Assembly (NCBI GenBank): GCA_017591395.1
Contig: WEDG01003967.1
Span: 123,501 to 187,500 of the forward strand
DNA length: 64,000 nucleotides
From: Schistocephalus solidus
Lineage: Eukaryota > Platyhelminthes > Cestoda > Diphyllobothriidea > Diphyllobothriidae
Direction: 5' to 3'
The translations under genes were made by a program, and so were the position numbers. The notes beneath the pieces are model-generated. The model ran no database searches and was not told the origin of the DNA. It was given only the letters and a program-made list of their open reading frames with translations. Below, piece by piece: positions 1 to 9,526 of this stretch. The stretch's first letter is position 1. Each line of letters opens with the position of its first letter.

Positions 1-400
1 CTGCATGTAGGGTAGACAGTAAAATTTCCGCGAAACTGTTTCTCCATTAGACTCGACGCTTTGTGATTGTCTCTGGCGTCTGAGGCAGTTTTTTACAAAG
101 CTGACCGGGTATCCATTGAGTCGGAATAAGCGATACAAGTAAGCAAGTTCCTTCTTAAGAAGGTCGTCACTGCTACAGTAGCGAAAAGCCCGATGAAAAA
201 GCGTTCGAACGCAACTCCTTTTGTGGTTAGCTGGATGGTTGCTGTCATAGTTAAGTATGATGTCAGCATTTGAGCCTTTGCGGTGCACGCTTGTTGTCAA
301 CTCACCATTCTCCAGTTTTCGAATACTCTTGTCTAGAAACGGGAGGATATTTCTCGTTGCCTCTTCGCGAGTAAATTGGATAGCTGGGAAATATTATTTA
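1..400 (-). mobile_element. Penelope-like element fragment (RT thumb region), 5' and 3' incomplete
   Basis: The reverse complement reads in one frame for about 100 codons with a typical PLE segment. It contains IQFTREE, LPFLDKSIRKLENGEL, NYDSNHPANHKRSCVRTL and a terminal LNGYPVSFV. This follows the palm of the reverse transcriptase and precedes the GIY-YIG endonuclease in Penelope-like retroelements. The 3' part of the element would lie to the left of the window. There is no stop in the stretch I translated, so the copy may be fairly young. It is a transposon relic, not a host gene. Confidence 0.82.
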
Positions 401-728
401 GACTCTGATGCAGCTGCTCAACCTCACAGGTCTTCATCGACGACCACTATGTTTACCGTCTGCAGTCGCATTCAGTCACCATCCCCCTTCGCCTCAGACA
501 CAGGGAGCCCTAACAGCCCCCCCCCCACCCTAACCGGCTCCAATCCAATTATGTGGCCATTCCTCACACCCCAGTTGGTTGTTTTGTCCTTGTCTGTCCT
601 GTAGCACAAACTGGTCATCTGCCATTTCATTTCTCCTCTGTTCATTTCGTCTGACGACGGGTTGGTGTGACCAACTTGAAAATTCACGAGTAAAACTCGA
701 TTTTTCCGACGAACCTTCTTTCTTCATT

Positions 729-729
729 A

Positions 730-801
<72 letters not shown>
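729..801. repeat. (TA)n microsatellite
   Basis: Almost uninterrupted TA dinucleotides. The tract directly abuts the 3' end of the minus-strand SINE that starts at 802, so it is probably the SINE's 3' tail or its AT-rich insertion target. Confidence 0.95.
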
Positions 802-804
<3 letters not shown>

Positions 805-1080
805 AGTGTGCAGCTCACCGATCTGCTTAAGGAACAATTATGTTCCGTTGTGCCCTAGAACTCAGATAAGAGCCCTCACAGGCGGTCGCATAGCGACATG
901 TAGCATATGTTGATAATGTGGAACCGACAAAGATAAGGGAGACCAGAATGGCCATTTCTGGCTTATTAGCCGTCATCAGCTAGTCATACCCAATCACAAG
1001 TGTGGAACACCTGGGATTCGAACCCGCAACCTTTGGTAATTGAGACGAACGCTCTACCATTGAGCCACCGTCTCGTTGCT
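802..1080 (-). mobile_element. tRNA-derived SINE, copy 1, carrying a hammerhead ribozyme
   Basis: Read on the minus strand, the element begins with a tRNA-like head at about 1080-1012. It has an A box (TGGCTCAATGG) and a B box (GGTTCGAATCC), the internal Pol III promoter. A body of about 200 nt follows and ends at 802 against a (TA)n tract. The T-arm pairs only over three base pairs, so this is a tRNA-derived SINE head and not a working tRNA. A hammerhead fold lies at 985-941. A second copy follows 305 bp away. The layout (Pol III head, hammerhead, short body) resembles schistosome Sm-alpha elements; homology is not shown here. Confidence 0.75.
941..985 (-). ncRNA. Hammerhead ribozyme (type I) in SINE copy 1
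   Basis: On the minus strand, stem I is GACTAG paired with CTGGTC (six pairs, one T-G). The core CTGATGA is followed by stem II GGCT-AATA-AGCC, then GAA, then a minimal stem III (ATGGCCAT: two to four pairs, possibly a GGCC loop) and U17. All invariant core bases are present: C3, U4, G5, A6, G8, A9, G12, A13, A14 and the A15.1-U16.1 pair. Odd points are a C-A mismatch where most hammerheads have G10.1-C11.1, and cleavage after AUU instead of GUC. Activity is untested. Confidence 0.72.
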
Positions 1081-1106
1081 TTGTCGGTTGCGATCGGGAA
1101 TATGAT

Positions 1107-1378
1107 GATAGTGTCCGGTTCACCGATCTGCTTCAGGAACAATTATGTTCCGTTGTGCCCTGGAACTTAGACAAGAGCCCTCACAGGCGGTCGCATAGCG
1201 ACGTTTAGCATATGTTGATAATGTGGAACCGACAAAGACAAGGGAGACCAAAATGGCCATTTCTGGCTTATAAGCCGTCATCAGCCAGTCATACCCAATC
1301 CCAAGTGTGGAACCCCTGGGATTCGAACCCTCAACCTTTGGTAATTGAGTCTGACGCTCTACCATTGAGCCACGGGCT
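1107..1378 (-). mobile_element. tRNA-derived SINE, copy 2, carrying a hammerhead ribozyme
   Basis: This is the same element as 802-1080, in the same orientation with a 305-bp offset. The tRNA-like head is at about 1376-1312 with intact A (TGGCTCAATGG) and B (GGTTCGAATCC) boxes. The body is close to copy 1 with scattered transitions. The head end abuts a short (TA)n at 1379-1396. The tandem pair may come from an unequal exchange or from insertion of a dimeric transcript. Confidence 0.75.
1246..1290 (-). ncRNA. Hammerhead ribozyme (type I) in SINE copy 2
   Basis: Same fold as at 941-985. Stem I is GACTGG with TTGGTC, the core is CTGATGA, stem II is GGCT-TATA-AGCC, and GAA, ATGGCCAT and U17 follow. 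Compared with copy 1, the stem I changes turn an A-T and a G-C pair into G-T wobbles, so pairing survives. The other difference is in the stem II loop. Stem I with three wobbles is weaker than in copy 1. Confidence 0.7.
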
Positions 1379-1396
1379 TATATATATATATATATC
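1379..1396. repeat. Short (TA)n tract
   Basis: TA dinucleotides directly at the 5' (head) side of SINE copy 2. Together with the tract at 729-801 they bracket the SINE pair. Confidence 0.85.
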
Positions 1397-1399
1397 CAT

Positions 1400-2250
1400 G
1401 CCCTCTCTGAAAATATTTCTTGTCGGTCGTTTACTAAAAACGTTAGCCGTTTAATAGTCTTTGAATCCTCAGACGCCATGTTTGAAGAAGTATTAAGAAG
1501 GACCTGCAGCAATGCATTCCTCACATATCCTCTCAACACTAAACTGCATTCAGTAGACAGGAACGCCTCAAATAACCTCGAATTTATTTTGCTTTGATTA
1601 AACGAATACGAAATTACATTAATTTGGTTCCTTCTTCTTCTTGTAGATTTCAGCTGCTGTTGCTCTGCCAACGCCCCCAATGCTCTTTTTGGGGAAATTC
1701 CTTCATCTCGGTACAAGAAGAGTCTATGCTGACATTCAGACTACCTCCGTGATGACATCGGAACATGTTCACGCCATCACAAACTTCGTCGAGGTTGTGA
1801 CAAATATTGGCCCTTTCTCCTTATCAAAGGGTTGAATACGCGGCAGGCAAATCGGAACTTATTCTACTCAATATACAAAATGGTAAGATTTTTAATAGTG
1901 TTTACCACGCAATGATTGCTTGCTATGAACACTGCAATTTCTCCCTTGAATTAATTGATGGACTGATGGGATCTTATCCTAACTTTTTGCATTAGGTATG
2001 GCCTGGAGCGCTGCCTTGTCCGCGAATATTTTTTTATTCATAAACCTGTCACGCCCACCGATTTCATACAACAATTGTTTATTATAATGTCATCTAAACA
2101 TACTACTTGCAAAAATAAAGTACACGTTAGTATTTATTTGTGTACGTTTTCGGACTGCTAATTGTCTGTCAAATGCAATTATGCAAATAGTCTCCCATCC
2201 GGCAATTAGCGACCAAAGGGCAAACACCCTCGATGGCAAAAGGAGCCATT
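1400..2250. other. Unassigned 5' flank
   Basis: Only short open frames with no recognisable domain. I see no convincing splice pair or repeat copy here. Confidence 0.4.
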
Positions 2251-2400
2251 AGTTGCCATAGGTATGCAGTAGGTTAGCGACTGTATCCTATAAATATTGC
2301 ACCTCCCTGAAGCCGTCTCTAATGATTGGTTCAAGCATGAATCCGAAATGTCAGGCGAATAAAGTTCTTGTTCCAACGGTCGCGTCTACTAAATTCCTGG
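2250..2400 (+). mobile_element. Solo PLE terminal region with TATA box and degenerate hammerhead
   Basis: A CTATAAATA box at 2288-2296 is followed at 2319-2352 by a hammerhead-like string (CTAATGA, a GGTTC/GAATCC stem, GAAATGTC) and then by AGGCGAATAAAG...CTTGTTCC. The same order occurs at 40115-40215 and 54905-54990 next to PLE coding sequence, so this is best read as an isolated PLE pseudo-LTR. The invariant G5 is an A here, which should abolish cleavage. Confidence 0.6.
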
Positions 2401-2699
2401 GACTCACATTTCTGCTTTTATCAATAAACAATCTTCTTTTCCTTTGTGGATTAACGCTCAACAATCAGTCACGAACTCACTCGTCCCGTTCTGACCTGGT
2501 GGCTCACTCTCAAGCCCTTTTTAATGTTCTTCCTGCATTTGTGAAAGTTATGCATTTTTATGCAATCAATCGGGAGTTCGAAGGCGTTCGTCTATCCCTC
2601 GTTTAAGAAAACGGAACAGAACTGAAATTACAATCTAAAACTAAATCTCACTTAACGTGGCTCCCAAATCAGGATAGATAAACAAACGCCTGTCTGTTG

Positions 2700-2900
2700 T
2701 GACTTTAAGCTCTCCCGTTCGTACCTGACAGAACTTCAGTCAGTTGTGCGAGCAGAAGCGCATATGACCAAATTTCCCAATGACCATCATATCCGGATCA
2801 GGTTTTCGGACCTTCTCCGACTGCAGAAGGATTGTGACCCGTGGATACTGATCCGTGGCCCAGTAACATTCAGTTCAGTCCACTGCACGACTGCCAGTGT
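2700..2900 (+). other. Unassigned open frame (possible exon or retroelement remnant)
   Basis: A plus-strand frame reads through this stretch (ELQSVVRAEAHM, IRFSDLLRLQKD) with protein-like composition. An AG at the end of gtacctgacag could be an acceptor and AGT|GTTTGT a weak donor. I do not recognise the family. It could be an upstream exon of the polycystin gene or the remains of a transposon. Confidence 0.25.
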
Positions 2901-4319
2901 TTGTACCTCAAAGAGACTCCATTGAATGACGTTCACCGGGCTCTGTATAGTGCATATATATATCGTTAATATGGGATGTTCCGATTTGGATGTCATAGAG
3001 TAAGGGTCGATACCTAACCTGGTAAATGACACTGGCATAACATCTGAAGTAAAATTCAAACAAGCCCCAGTGCTCAAAAGTTAATTTCCCTTAAGGAAAA
3101 TAAATCTAATGAACTGGGAAGGCCCCCAGTTCTCATACGTGTCTGTGATCATGTGCGTAATTGACTTATAAAGACAGAAGGGATGAGGCTAGCTGCAAGT
3201 TTGGAAATCCGGTTCCAGAGCAGTTAGACCGCTTCGAACGACTTCCAAGAGGTAAACCCAGCAGTGGTTAATCGTGCATAAATTAAAGTGATACAGACTT
3301 GCAGGTTCTCCTCGAGGACGCACTGTGTTCAGATGGCAAAAAGCCAAGGCTACCGAAATATTGTGTGGGCTCGGTGGCTGGCAATGCTAAACGATCTGAC
3401 AACGCGTACCACGCACGAATTGATTCACATCCCATAAGTTAAAAATGACAATTTATTAAAGGTCCCAGATTTCAGCTAAATGAGAATGCTGATATAAGAG
3501 AACAGGCGAATTCCAGGAAGCATTCAAGGAGAAGAAACGTCGGTCACTTGAACATTCCGTTTGGATTCTCGCTCGCAATCAACATCAGATACAGTTGCAG
3601 ATATGGGTTATTAGGGTGTCAGCGATGCAGTATTTATAGAACGCACTTATCATGCATTGACCTGCTTAATTCAGCAAGCATGCCTGCATTCATCGCTGGT
3701 GGTTGTACACGACGCAATGCTTGTGCTTTAGTTCGCGTCAGAGTAGAAAATTGTTGAAATTTCCTTACCGTTGTCGATTCTTGTCGATTTGACAGTTTGG
3801 CAATGTGGTTCACTAGCATCAGTACCTTTAGTCGGCCCCGCGTGGCTAATTATACTGCATGGGCAAAGTCATAGCACAAAAATGTAGAGCTTAGGTCATT
3901 GCACATAGCAGTCGACTGCGGGCCAGAGAACCAAGACTCAATCAGTTCACGGCTCACATGGTTGTCAAATCTTGCCAGAATTTCGGCCTCATCAAACTTA
4001 AAGATGTGGCAGGTCCCGTCGCATCAACCACAACCTGAGAGTAAGTGTCCTTCTAACTAACTGTTCTTGCATGTTCGGCCATCCGGGCGCAGAGTAGTCT
4101 CGTAGTTTTCCAACGCATTTGCTTCGTCAACACCTCATTCGATAAACGACTCCAGATGATTCCTGCTGTGACATGGAGTCTTTCGGCCTTATTACTTGGA
4201 GTCTGACAGTTGTTTCTGATCGGCATGCAACTCCACCTTTGGGTGGTGTGAGAAGACAGCTAACGGCTTCCAAGAAGTTACTCACATACGCTAGCGCTCG
4301 CTAAAATTTGGGGTTAGTG

Positions 4320-4950
4320 CAGTTCAGTCTTTTGCCTTCGTTGCGCATGCAACCGTCGACAAAGTTGCGCGGGTAGCCGTTAACTCTGAGCACCTGTCAA
4401 AGATATAACGATTCAGCCACATTGTCTTCTGGTTCACTGCAGTGAGTCACAATACGCTGATATAGTGCCCATGCGAAACTGCGTTTGTGACTGATTGGTT
4501 GGTTGCTGTTGAAGCTCAGTATTTGCATTGCATTTGTCGCTTTCCTATGTACTTAATTTTAGGCTATCACAATCTTTGCGGCAGACGAAGACATCAAGAA
4601 AAGCAAGCTGGCCTTGTTTTCCTCCTCCATCGTAAATTGGATGTCTGCGAAGACGCCGTTGACGTTTTCTTTAAATGCAAGCGTCTGATCCCGTTCGAGG
4701 GTGACGAAGGTTTTGTCCACATATTGAGTCCAAAACTCCTGTCTGTGGGATGGGAGATCGGTGATTCTAGTGGTTGCACCACCACCTCAGCTATGAGTCC
4801 CGAGATCACTGAACACATTGGTGTGCCTTTCACCAGCTCGTAGATTCTTTCCTCCATCATGAAGTATATTTTATGGCAGAGCATGGAGTCCTCACTAAGG
4901 AAGAGTCAGAACAGTTTTAGTGGTAGTATCAAGAAGGATCAAGTTACCTC
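4320..4950 (-). mobile_element. Degenerate Penelope-like element RT fragment
   Basis: Minus-strand frames give, in order, YELVKGTPMCSVISGLIAEV (RT motif B region), FWTQYVDKTFV (motif C, catalytic YVDD now YVDK), FADIQFTMEEENKASLLFL, FNSNQPISHKRSF and VLRVNGYPRNFVDGC. They lie in different frames with stops, so the copy is a pseudogene. The order matches a PLE RT from palm to linker. The fragment may run on to about 3840, where I cannot confirm it. Confidence 0.8.
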
Positions 4951-6125
4951 GATCCGGTGGGCGTTGAGAGGGATTCAAGCACGTCAGATTTAATATAATG
5001 GGGAACATGCTGATATGCCTTGCTAATGGATTCTTCAGTATCGGCCTCCCACTCTGTTCAGTCTACCATTCAACCACCGATGGTATATTTACCCAGTATC
5101 TGACAAGGTTAAACGATCCATTTACGCACATCACAGGATCTGGTTCAAAATCCAAATGTAGTAAGCTGCCGCTAAGGATAGGCTTACAACTTAGGTGAGA
5201 TGTTTTTGTTCTGATAAGCAACTTTTCGCTCGCTATACCGGAAATGGAAAGGTGAACCACTCGCTTGTTGCAGGAGAGAGAATTGGTGTTTTTCTAGATG
5301 ACGCGTACGCGCGGTGATTTAAGTAGGTGTGCACGTAGCCTAGGAAAGTGCGTGTGCAGCGTGGTTGAGGTGTGTTGAGGTGAGGGTCTGAACCTCAATC
5401 TTTAGCGAAAGGTTACCATGATACAACAGGCCACGGGATGACCAACTGCCTTGGAGCAATTACAGGTGTTGGCCGGGGCTCTTGGTTTTGGTTTTGCTGC
5501 TTCCCCGGTTAGTCAAAATCAGGGTCAATGGTTATTTACCAACGAAATCACAAACTATAAATAGCAAAACGTGACCAAGTTTCCAATATCAGCAGCATTG
5601 GCGGCTAATTATATTTAAACCAGAAACGGATGTTCATTTTCATCTTAAACAAACATCAGATTACACCTACTAACTAGGGCACAGTTTACACATTCACACA
5701 ATGCAGAGCATCGATTCAATTTGTTAATTTTTTTGCACAGATACATTTTTTGAAGATGGCCGCATGAGAGATGACCGGTTGTTTACTGCGCGCAATTGGC
5801 CGATTGGGGGTGATGGAGTTAGTCATTAAAGAAGAGCCTTCGATGATCAAAAGTTTATTTAAACTGGTGCGTGATCCGCGTAGAAGCACAGATGAATGCA
5901 GGCATCATGTTTGTCTATTGGTCCCGTAGAACTGTGAATCTTGTAAATATGAAGCCTACCCTAAACCATCAAGGGACGCCTGGTGCGTATAAAACTCTAC
6001 CGACCTATCCAATCAACCACCCACCCTTTCGATGCTTTTTATTACTCCTTCAGCCTAATACATTTTCGCTAATTTAGAACCTTTCCAATTACGAAAACTC
6101 AGATGGCTTTATGTTGTTATTTTAG
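4951..6125. other. Intron or 5' flank, nothing recognised
   Basis: Unassigned sequence up to the first supported exon. It ends with a normal acceptor (tgttattttag) at 6125. The exon before this acceptor must end in phase 1 with a G, and I could not find it. Confidence 0.4.
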
Positions 6126-6551
6126 GTGCCAACTTACGTTACAAGTTCGACTTCGGTGATGGTTCACCTCCGGTGGAGGCCTCCGCCAGTGAAGTCAGAC
6201 ACACTTTTCCAGCAGCTGGCATCTACGAACTACGAGTCTCCGTATCGAGTCCACTTGAGGAAAAACAGGTCAAAGGTAGCGTGCATGTTCAACAAATTGT
6301 CCAACTTGGTGTTCTTACTGCGCCAGAAAGTGAGACACACGCCTCTACAACTGTGTCAGTCGAAGTTATCCAGGGGAGTAGCCTGACATTCAAGTGGTTT
6401 ATCGATGGAAAAGAACTGAGTGAAACGCGAAAGCCCACATGGACGCCAGAATATGCCAAATCAGGGTTATATAATGTTTCGGTGATAGCCTTTAACAATG
6501 TAAGCAAAGCCTCATCCTGGACAGTTCAGGCGATTTCGTCAATAGTTGTCG
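6126..6551 (+). CDS. Polycystin-like exon with PKD repeats
   Basis: Acceptor tgttattttag|gtgcc and donor GTCG|gtacgt, phase 1 at both ends, 142 codons. It encodes a textbook PKD repeat: YKFDFGDGSPPVEA, then HTFPAAGIYELRVSVSS. A second, more divergent repeat has LTFKWFIDGKEL and SGLYNVSVIAFNNVS. PKD repeats are extracellular beta-sandwich domains. The frame is fully open. The next supported exon starts in phase 0, so an exon between 6551 and 11353 is probably missing from this annotation. Confidence 0.9.
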
Positions 6552-7775
6552 GTACGTTTCAACCTTCCTTCCCTTTTTTTCAGTGTTCACCTTGCCATCA
6601 GTAGCACTCCTTGCATTTTTCTCAGCGCAAAAATGAAAATAAGATGCTTATGTATAGGGTCCGACAAAAGCAAGGAATAATTTTTCTTTGAAAATGTTCC
6701 TAAATAAGTCCGAATATTACTGATCAAAAAAGGCGCAATTTCCAGTTCGAAGAAGAGACAGAGGATGATTACGGGTCAATTTTGGAAAAAGGAAGGGAGG
6801 CAGGATCAGTTGCTCCTCGCTTAATTTTATTATTTGGTAGAGGTCGGTAATGGAAGAAAAAGTCAAAACAAACGAAAAAGTAAAATCTGAAAGTGATATA
6901 CTTGATGAATTCTCAAAGTCACATTTCAGTTTTAGCAATGGAAGGAGAAGTGATGCCTTTGGAGGCCCTATTTATGACACAAACGTCAATAAAAAGCACC
7001 TATAAATAAAAAATTTAAAGAGGAGATTGCTTACCTATTTGCGTGCGAAGATAGCGTTTCACGTTGTAGGCCTCAGAAGAGTAAACATCAACCTGTACTT
7101 AATAATTGTAAGTAATATGTTCATGTGTGATTGTAATAACACACCATTGGCTTATGCGGTTGTGTTCCTGGCAAGTGAATGGTCCAATGCATATCGAGTT
7201 TGCTCCTAAATTAATTCACATATGAGGAGAAGAAAACAAAAGGGGACAGAGCATTGCCCGCCGAGACCACTCTGTTACTCAACCCAACATGGACTTTGGT
7301 TAAACATAACGCGTGAAACAGCCGTCGCCCCTTACCTTATAAACCGTGGAAATATGTTTAACGAAGGACGTAATTATTGCTTCGTGGAACAGCTGATTTT
7401 TCTCGAACTTTGATTGGGTCATTCACCACGATGAGCACCTCAGATGGCACTGCCTATCTATCGTGCTGTTTTTCCCCCAATCACTTTACGCATCTGGAAG
7501 CTCCAACGCGAACAGACCTGGACAAGCCGTCAGATCAATTTTTTTGGTTAAAGGTCAAGCAACCAGCATAAGAGCAGCGAGTGCGAATCAACGTCACCCC
7601 TCTCTTCTATTGCTCCCTTTAGTAATCAATAAGACTAAGATCGAACACCAAAGGATCGAATATCTCAGTATCACTTGCTCTGATAGTTCCACCCCGTAGG
7701 AATACAACTGGATTTTTATACACTCTGGCGGAATGTTGTCTGAAATATCAAGCCCAGTTCTTTGGCGAAGTGTGA
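6552..7775. other. Intron sequence, nothing recognised
   Basis: Only short frames without family features. A small exon of the polycystin gene could be hidden here or before 11353, because the flanking phases (1 and 0) do not match. Confidence 0.35.
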
Positions 7776-8042
7776 ATTCAAAAGACGATTTGGCGAGCAT
7801 ACGCGCTGCTTTCGATAACTTCTCTTCAGGCTAATAGAGTTATAGGGAAACGTTGGAACGTAGTATAAATTGAAAATATGACATTGACAGTGTTCATCCG
7901 TTTGTGTTGGTAATCTAAGAGGTGTGTATAGGGGAAGGATGATAAGAAACTGTGTGATAGGCGGCAGTGGGTAGAGCCGTTCTAGGGGAAAGGAGAGAAC
8001 AGAGCTGGCGTGGGGGAATGCATGCAGTTAAGCGGCCGTCAG
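7776..8042 (-). mobile_element. 3' tail of the Penelope-like element
   Basis: The sequence directly downstream of the RT stop is repeated at 24345-24600 (shared strings such as gagcatacgcgctgcttt and gtagagccgttc). Two independent copies show that it belongs to the element. Confidence 0.75.
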
Positions 8043-9485
8043 TCAAGCTAAGCGCGGAGCTTTTACAAGGTTCTTTTCTGTAAACAAAACCGGCTTCTTC
8101 AACCTACTGGTGGTCGCTTCTGCTGCTGCTATTAGACGTTGACCCAGTGGCTTGGGGTAGTTTGGTGGGACCTTATAAATTACATGGAAAGCTTCGCTGG
8201 GGTCCACACTATGCCCGGTGTCAACAAGATGTGCCAGGATGGCGCTTTTTAGGCTCTTGCCTTCCCCTTTACTCAGCCATGTTGGGAGGTGTTCTCTTAT
8301 TCTTTTAGATAGGCGCCAACTCGTGCGACCAACATAACATGCTCCACAGGAGCAAATAAATGAGTAAATGCACATGGAGATGGTCTCAGCTGGCAACGTA
8401 TCCTTGCCTTCGCCTCGTAAAAGAGGGTTGGCTGAGAACACTATATGAAGTTTCGCTGCTGGGAACGTTTGTGTAACGGCTTGGTTTAGGCGTCTTTTCA
8501 GGAGTTCGTTAGCCACATCCCCTTGAAAGGGCACCTTGAGGTATAGAGTTTGCTTTTCCACAGTAACCTTGTCAGGTTTTACCGGTCTTGCGACAAGATG
8601 CTTTGTAATAAAACGATCAGGGTATCCGTTCTCTCGAATTAGGTTCTGGATCTTCCCAAGCTCCTCCTTGATACTTTCTGCCGAGCAAATTTTTCTAACC
8701 CTTTGCGCTAGGCAATGGACTAGATTGCGTTTCTGTTGGAGAGCTACGAAACTGCCAATGTTCGTATATTGCCCAGACCAGGTTTTCTTTCGATAAACGC
8801 TCCTTCGTATGCTGCCGTCAGGTCTTCTACTTAGAAGGACGTCTAAGAAAGGGAGTGAACCTGCTCTGTCCATCTCCAACGTAAATTTGATCGAAAGATG
8901 TGCGTGGTTTACAGTGTTTAAGAGTTCGTCTACAATTTTTTCTTCTGTGACAATTGCTAAGATTTCGTTGACGTATGGGCCGTAGTGTCTTAGCTTATTG
9001 ATCTGTCCACTGAGCTGAAATTTCTCCAGCTTGCCCATAAATACATCGGCTAGAAGAGGTCCAAGTGGTGAGCACATAGCAACACCCTCTATTTGTTTGT
9101 ATAGCTGGTTGTGAAAAAGGAACTGCCCATTTAACGTGCATATTAGTAATAATTCTTTCAGTGCATTTGTCGGTATTCCTGTTTCTTGCAAACTGGTTAA
9201 TAGGAATTCACAGAGGTAATCGACTGTCTCAGTAACAGGGACGTTTGTAAAAAGTGATGAGACATCCAAAGATAGCATCCTCGTGCCACTTACGTTAAGG
9301 TCTTTAAAGTATTCAATAAATTCGAAGGTACCTTGGTAGCTAATTGGTGCTAGCTGACGTTGTACAGGCTTTAGTCTCTCTGCTAACCACTCTGCCAATT
9401 TTATTGTGGACTGTATTGAAGAAAGTGGGTTAGATCGTTGTGTCTTATGAAAGTTGCGGACGGGGCGTTTAGATATGTCATCCAA
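8043..9485 (-). CDS. Penelope-like element RT plus GIY-YIG endonuclease, 5'-truncated, active-site changed
   Basis: An uninterrupted 480-codon frame. RT motif A is at residues 70-80 (MLSLDVSSLFT, Asp74), motif B at 135-145 (GVAMCSPLGPL) and motif C at 171-174 reads YVNE in place of YVDD. GIY-YIG signatures follow at 372-391 (CIYSFICSCGACYVGRTSWR), with REH at 397-399 and a candidate catalytic Glu at about 456. PLEs reverse-transcribe their RNA at the nicked target. The frame lacks the usual N-terminal part with the GLPK.HK motif, so it is 5'-truncated. Loss of both motif C aspartates and the GSP-to-CSP change in motif B argue that it is catalytically dead despite its intact frame. It lies antisense in a polycystin intron. 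Confidence 0.93.
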   Translation of the reverse strand: MDDISKRPVRNFHKTQRSNPLSSIQSTIKLAEWLAERLKPVQRQLAPISYQGTFEFIEYFKDLNVSGTRMLSLDVSSLFTNVPVTETVDYLCEFLLTSLQETGIPTNALKELLLICTLNGQFLFHNQLYKQIEGVAMCSPLGPLLADVFMGKLEKFQLSGQINKLRHYGPYVNEILAIVTEEKIVDELLNTVNHAHLSIKFTLEMDRAGSLPFLDVLLSRRPDGSIRRSVYRKKTWSGQYTNIGSFVALQQKRNLVHCLAQRVRKICSAESIKEELGKIQNLIRENGYPDRFITKHLVARPVKPDKVTVEKQTLYLKVPFQGDVANELLKRRLNQAVTQTFPAAKLHIVFSANPLLRGEGKDTLPAETISMCIYSFICSCGACYVGRTSWRLSKRIREHLPTWLSKGEGKSLKSAILAHLVDTGHSVDPSEAFHVIYKVPPNYPKPLGQRLIAAAEATTSRLKKPVLFTEKNLVKAPRLA

Positions 9486-9526
9486 AATTTAAAAGACGAA
9501 GACCCGTAAAACTTGGGATGGCGCAG

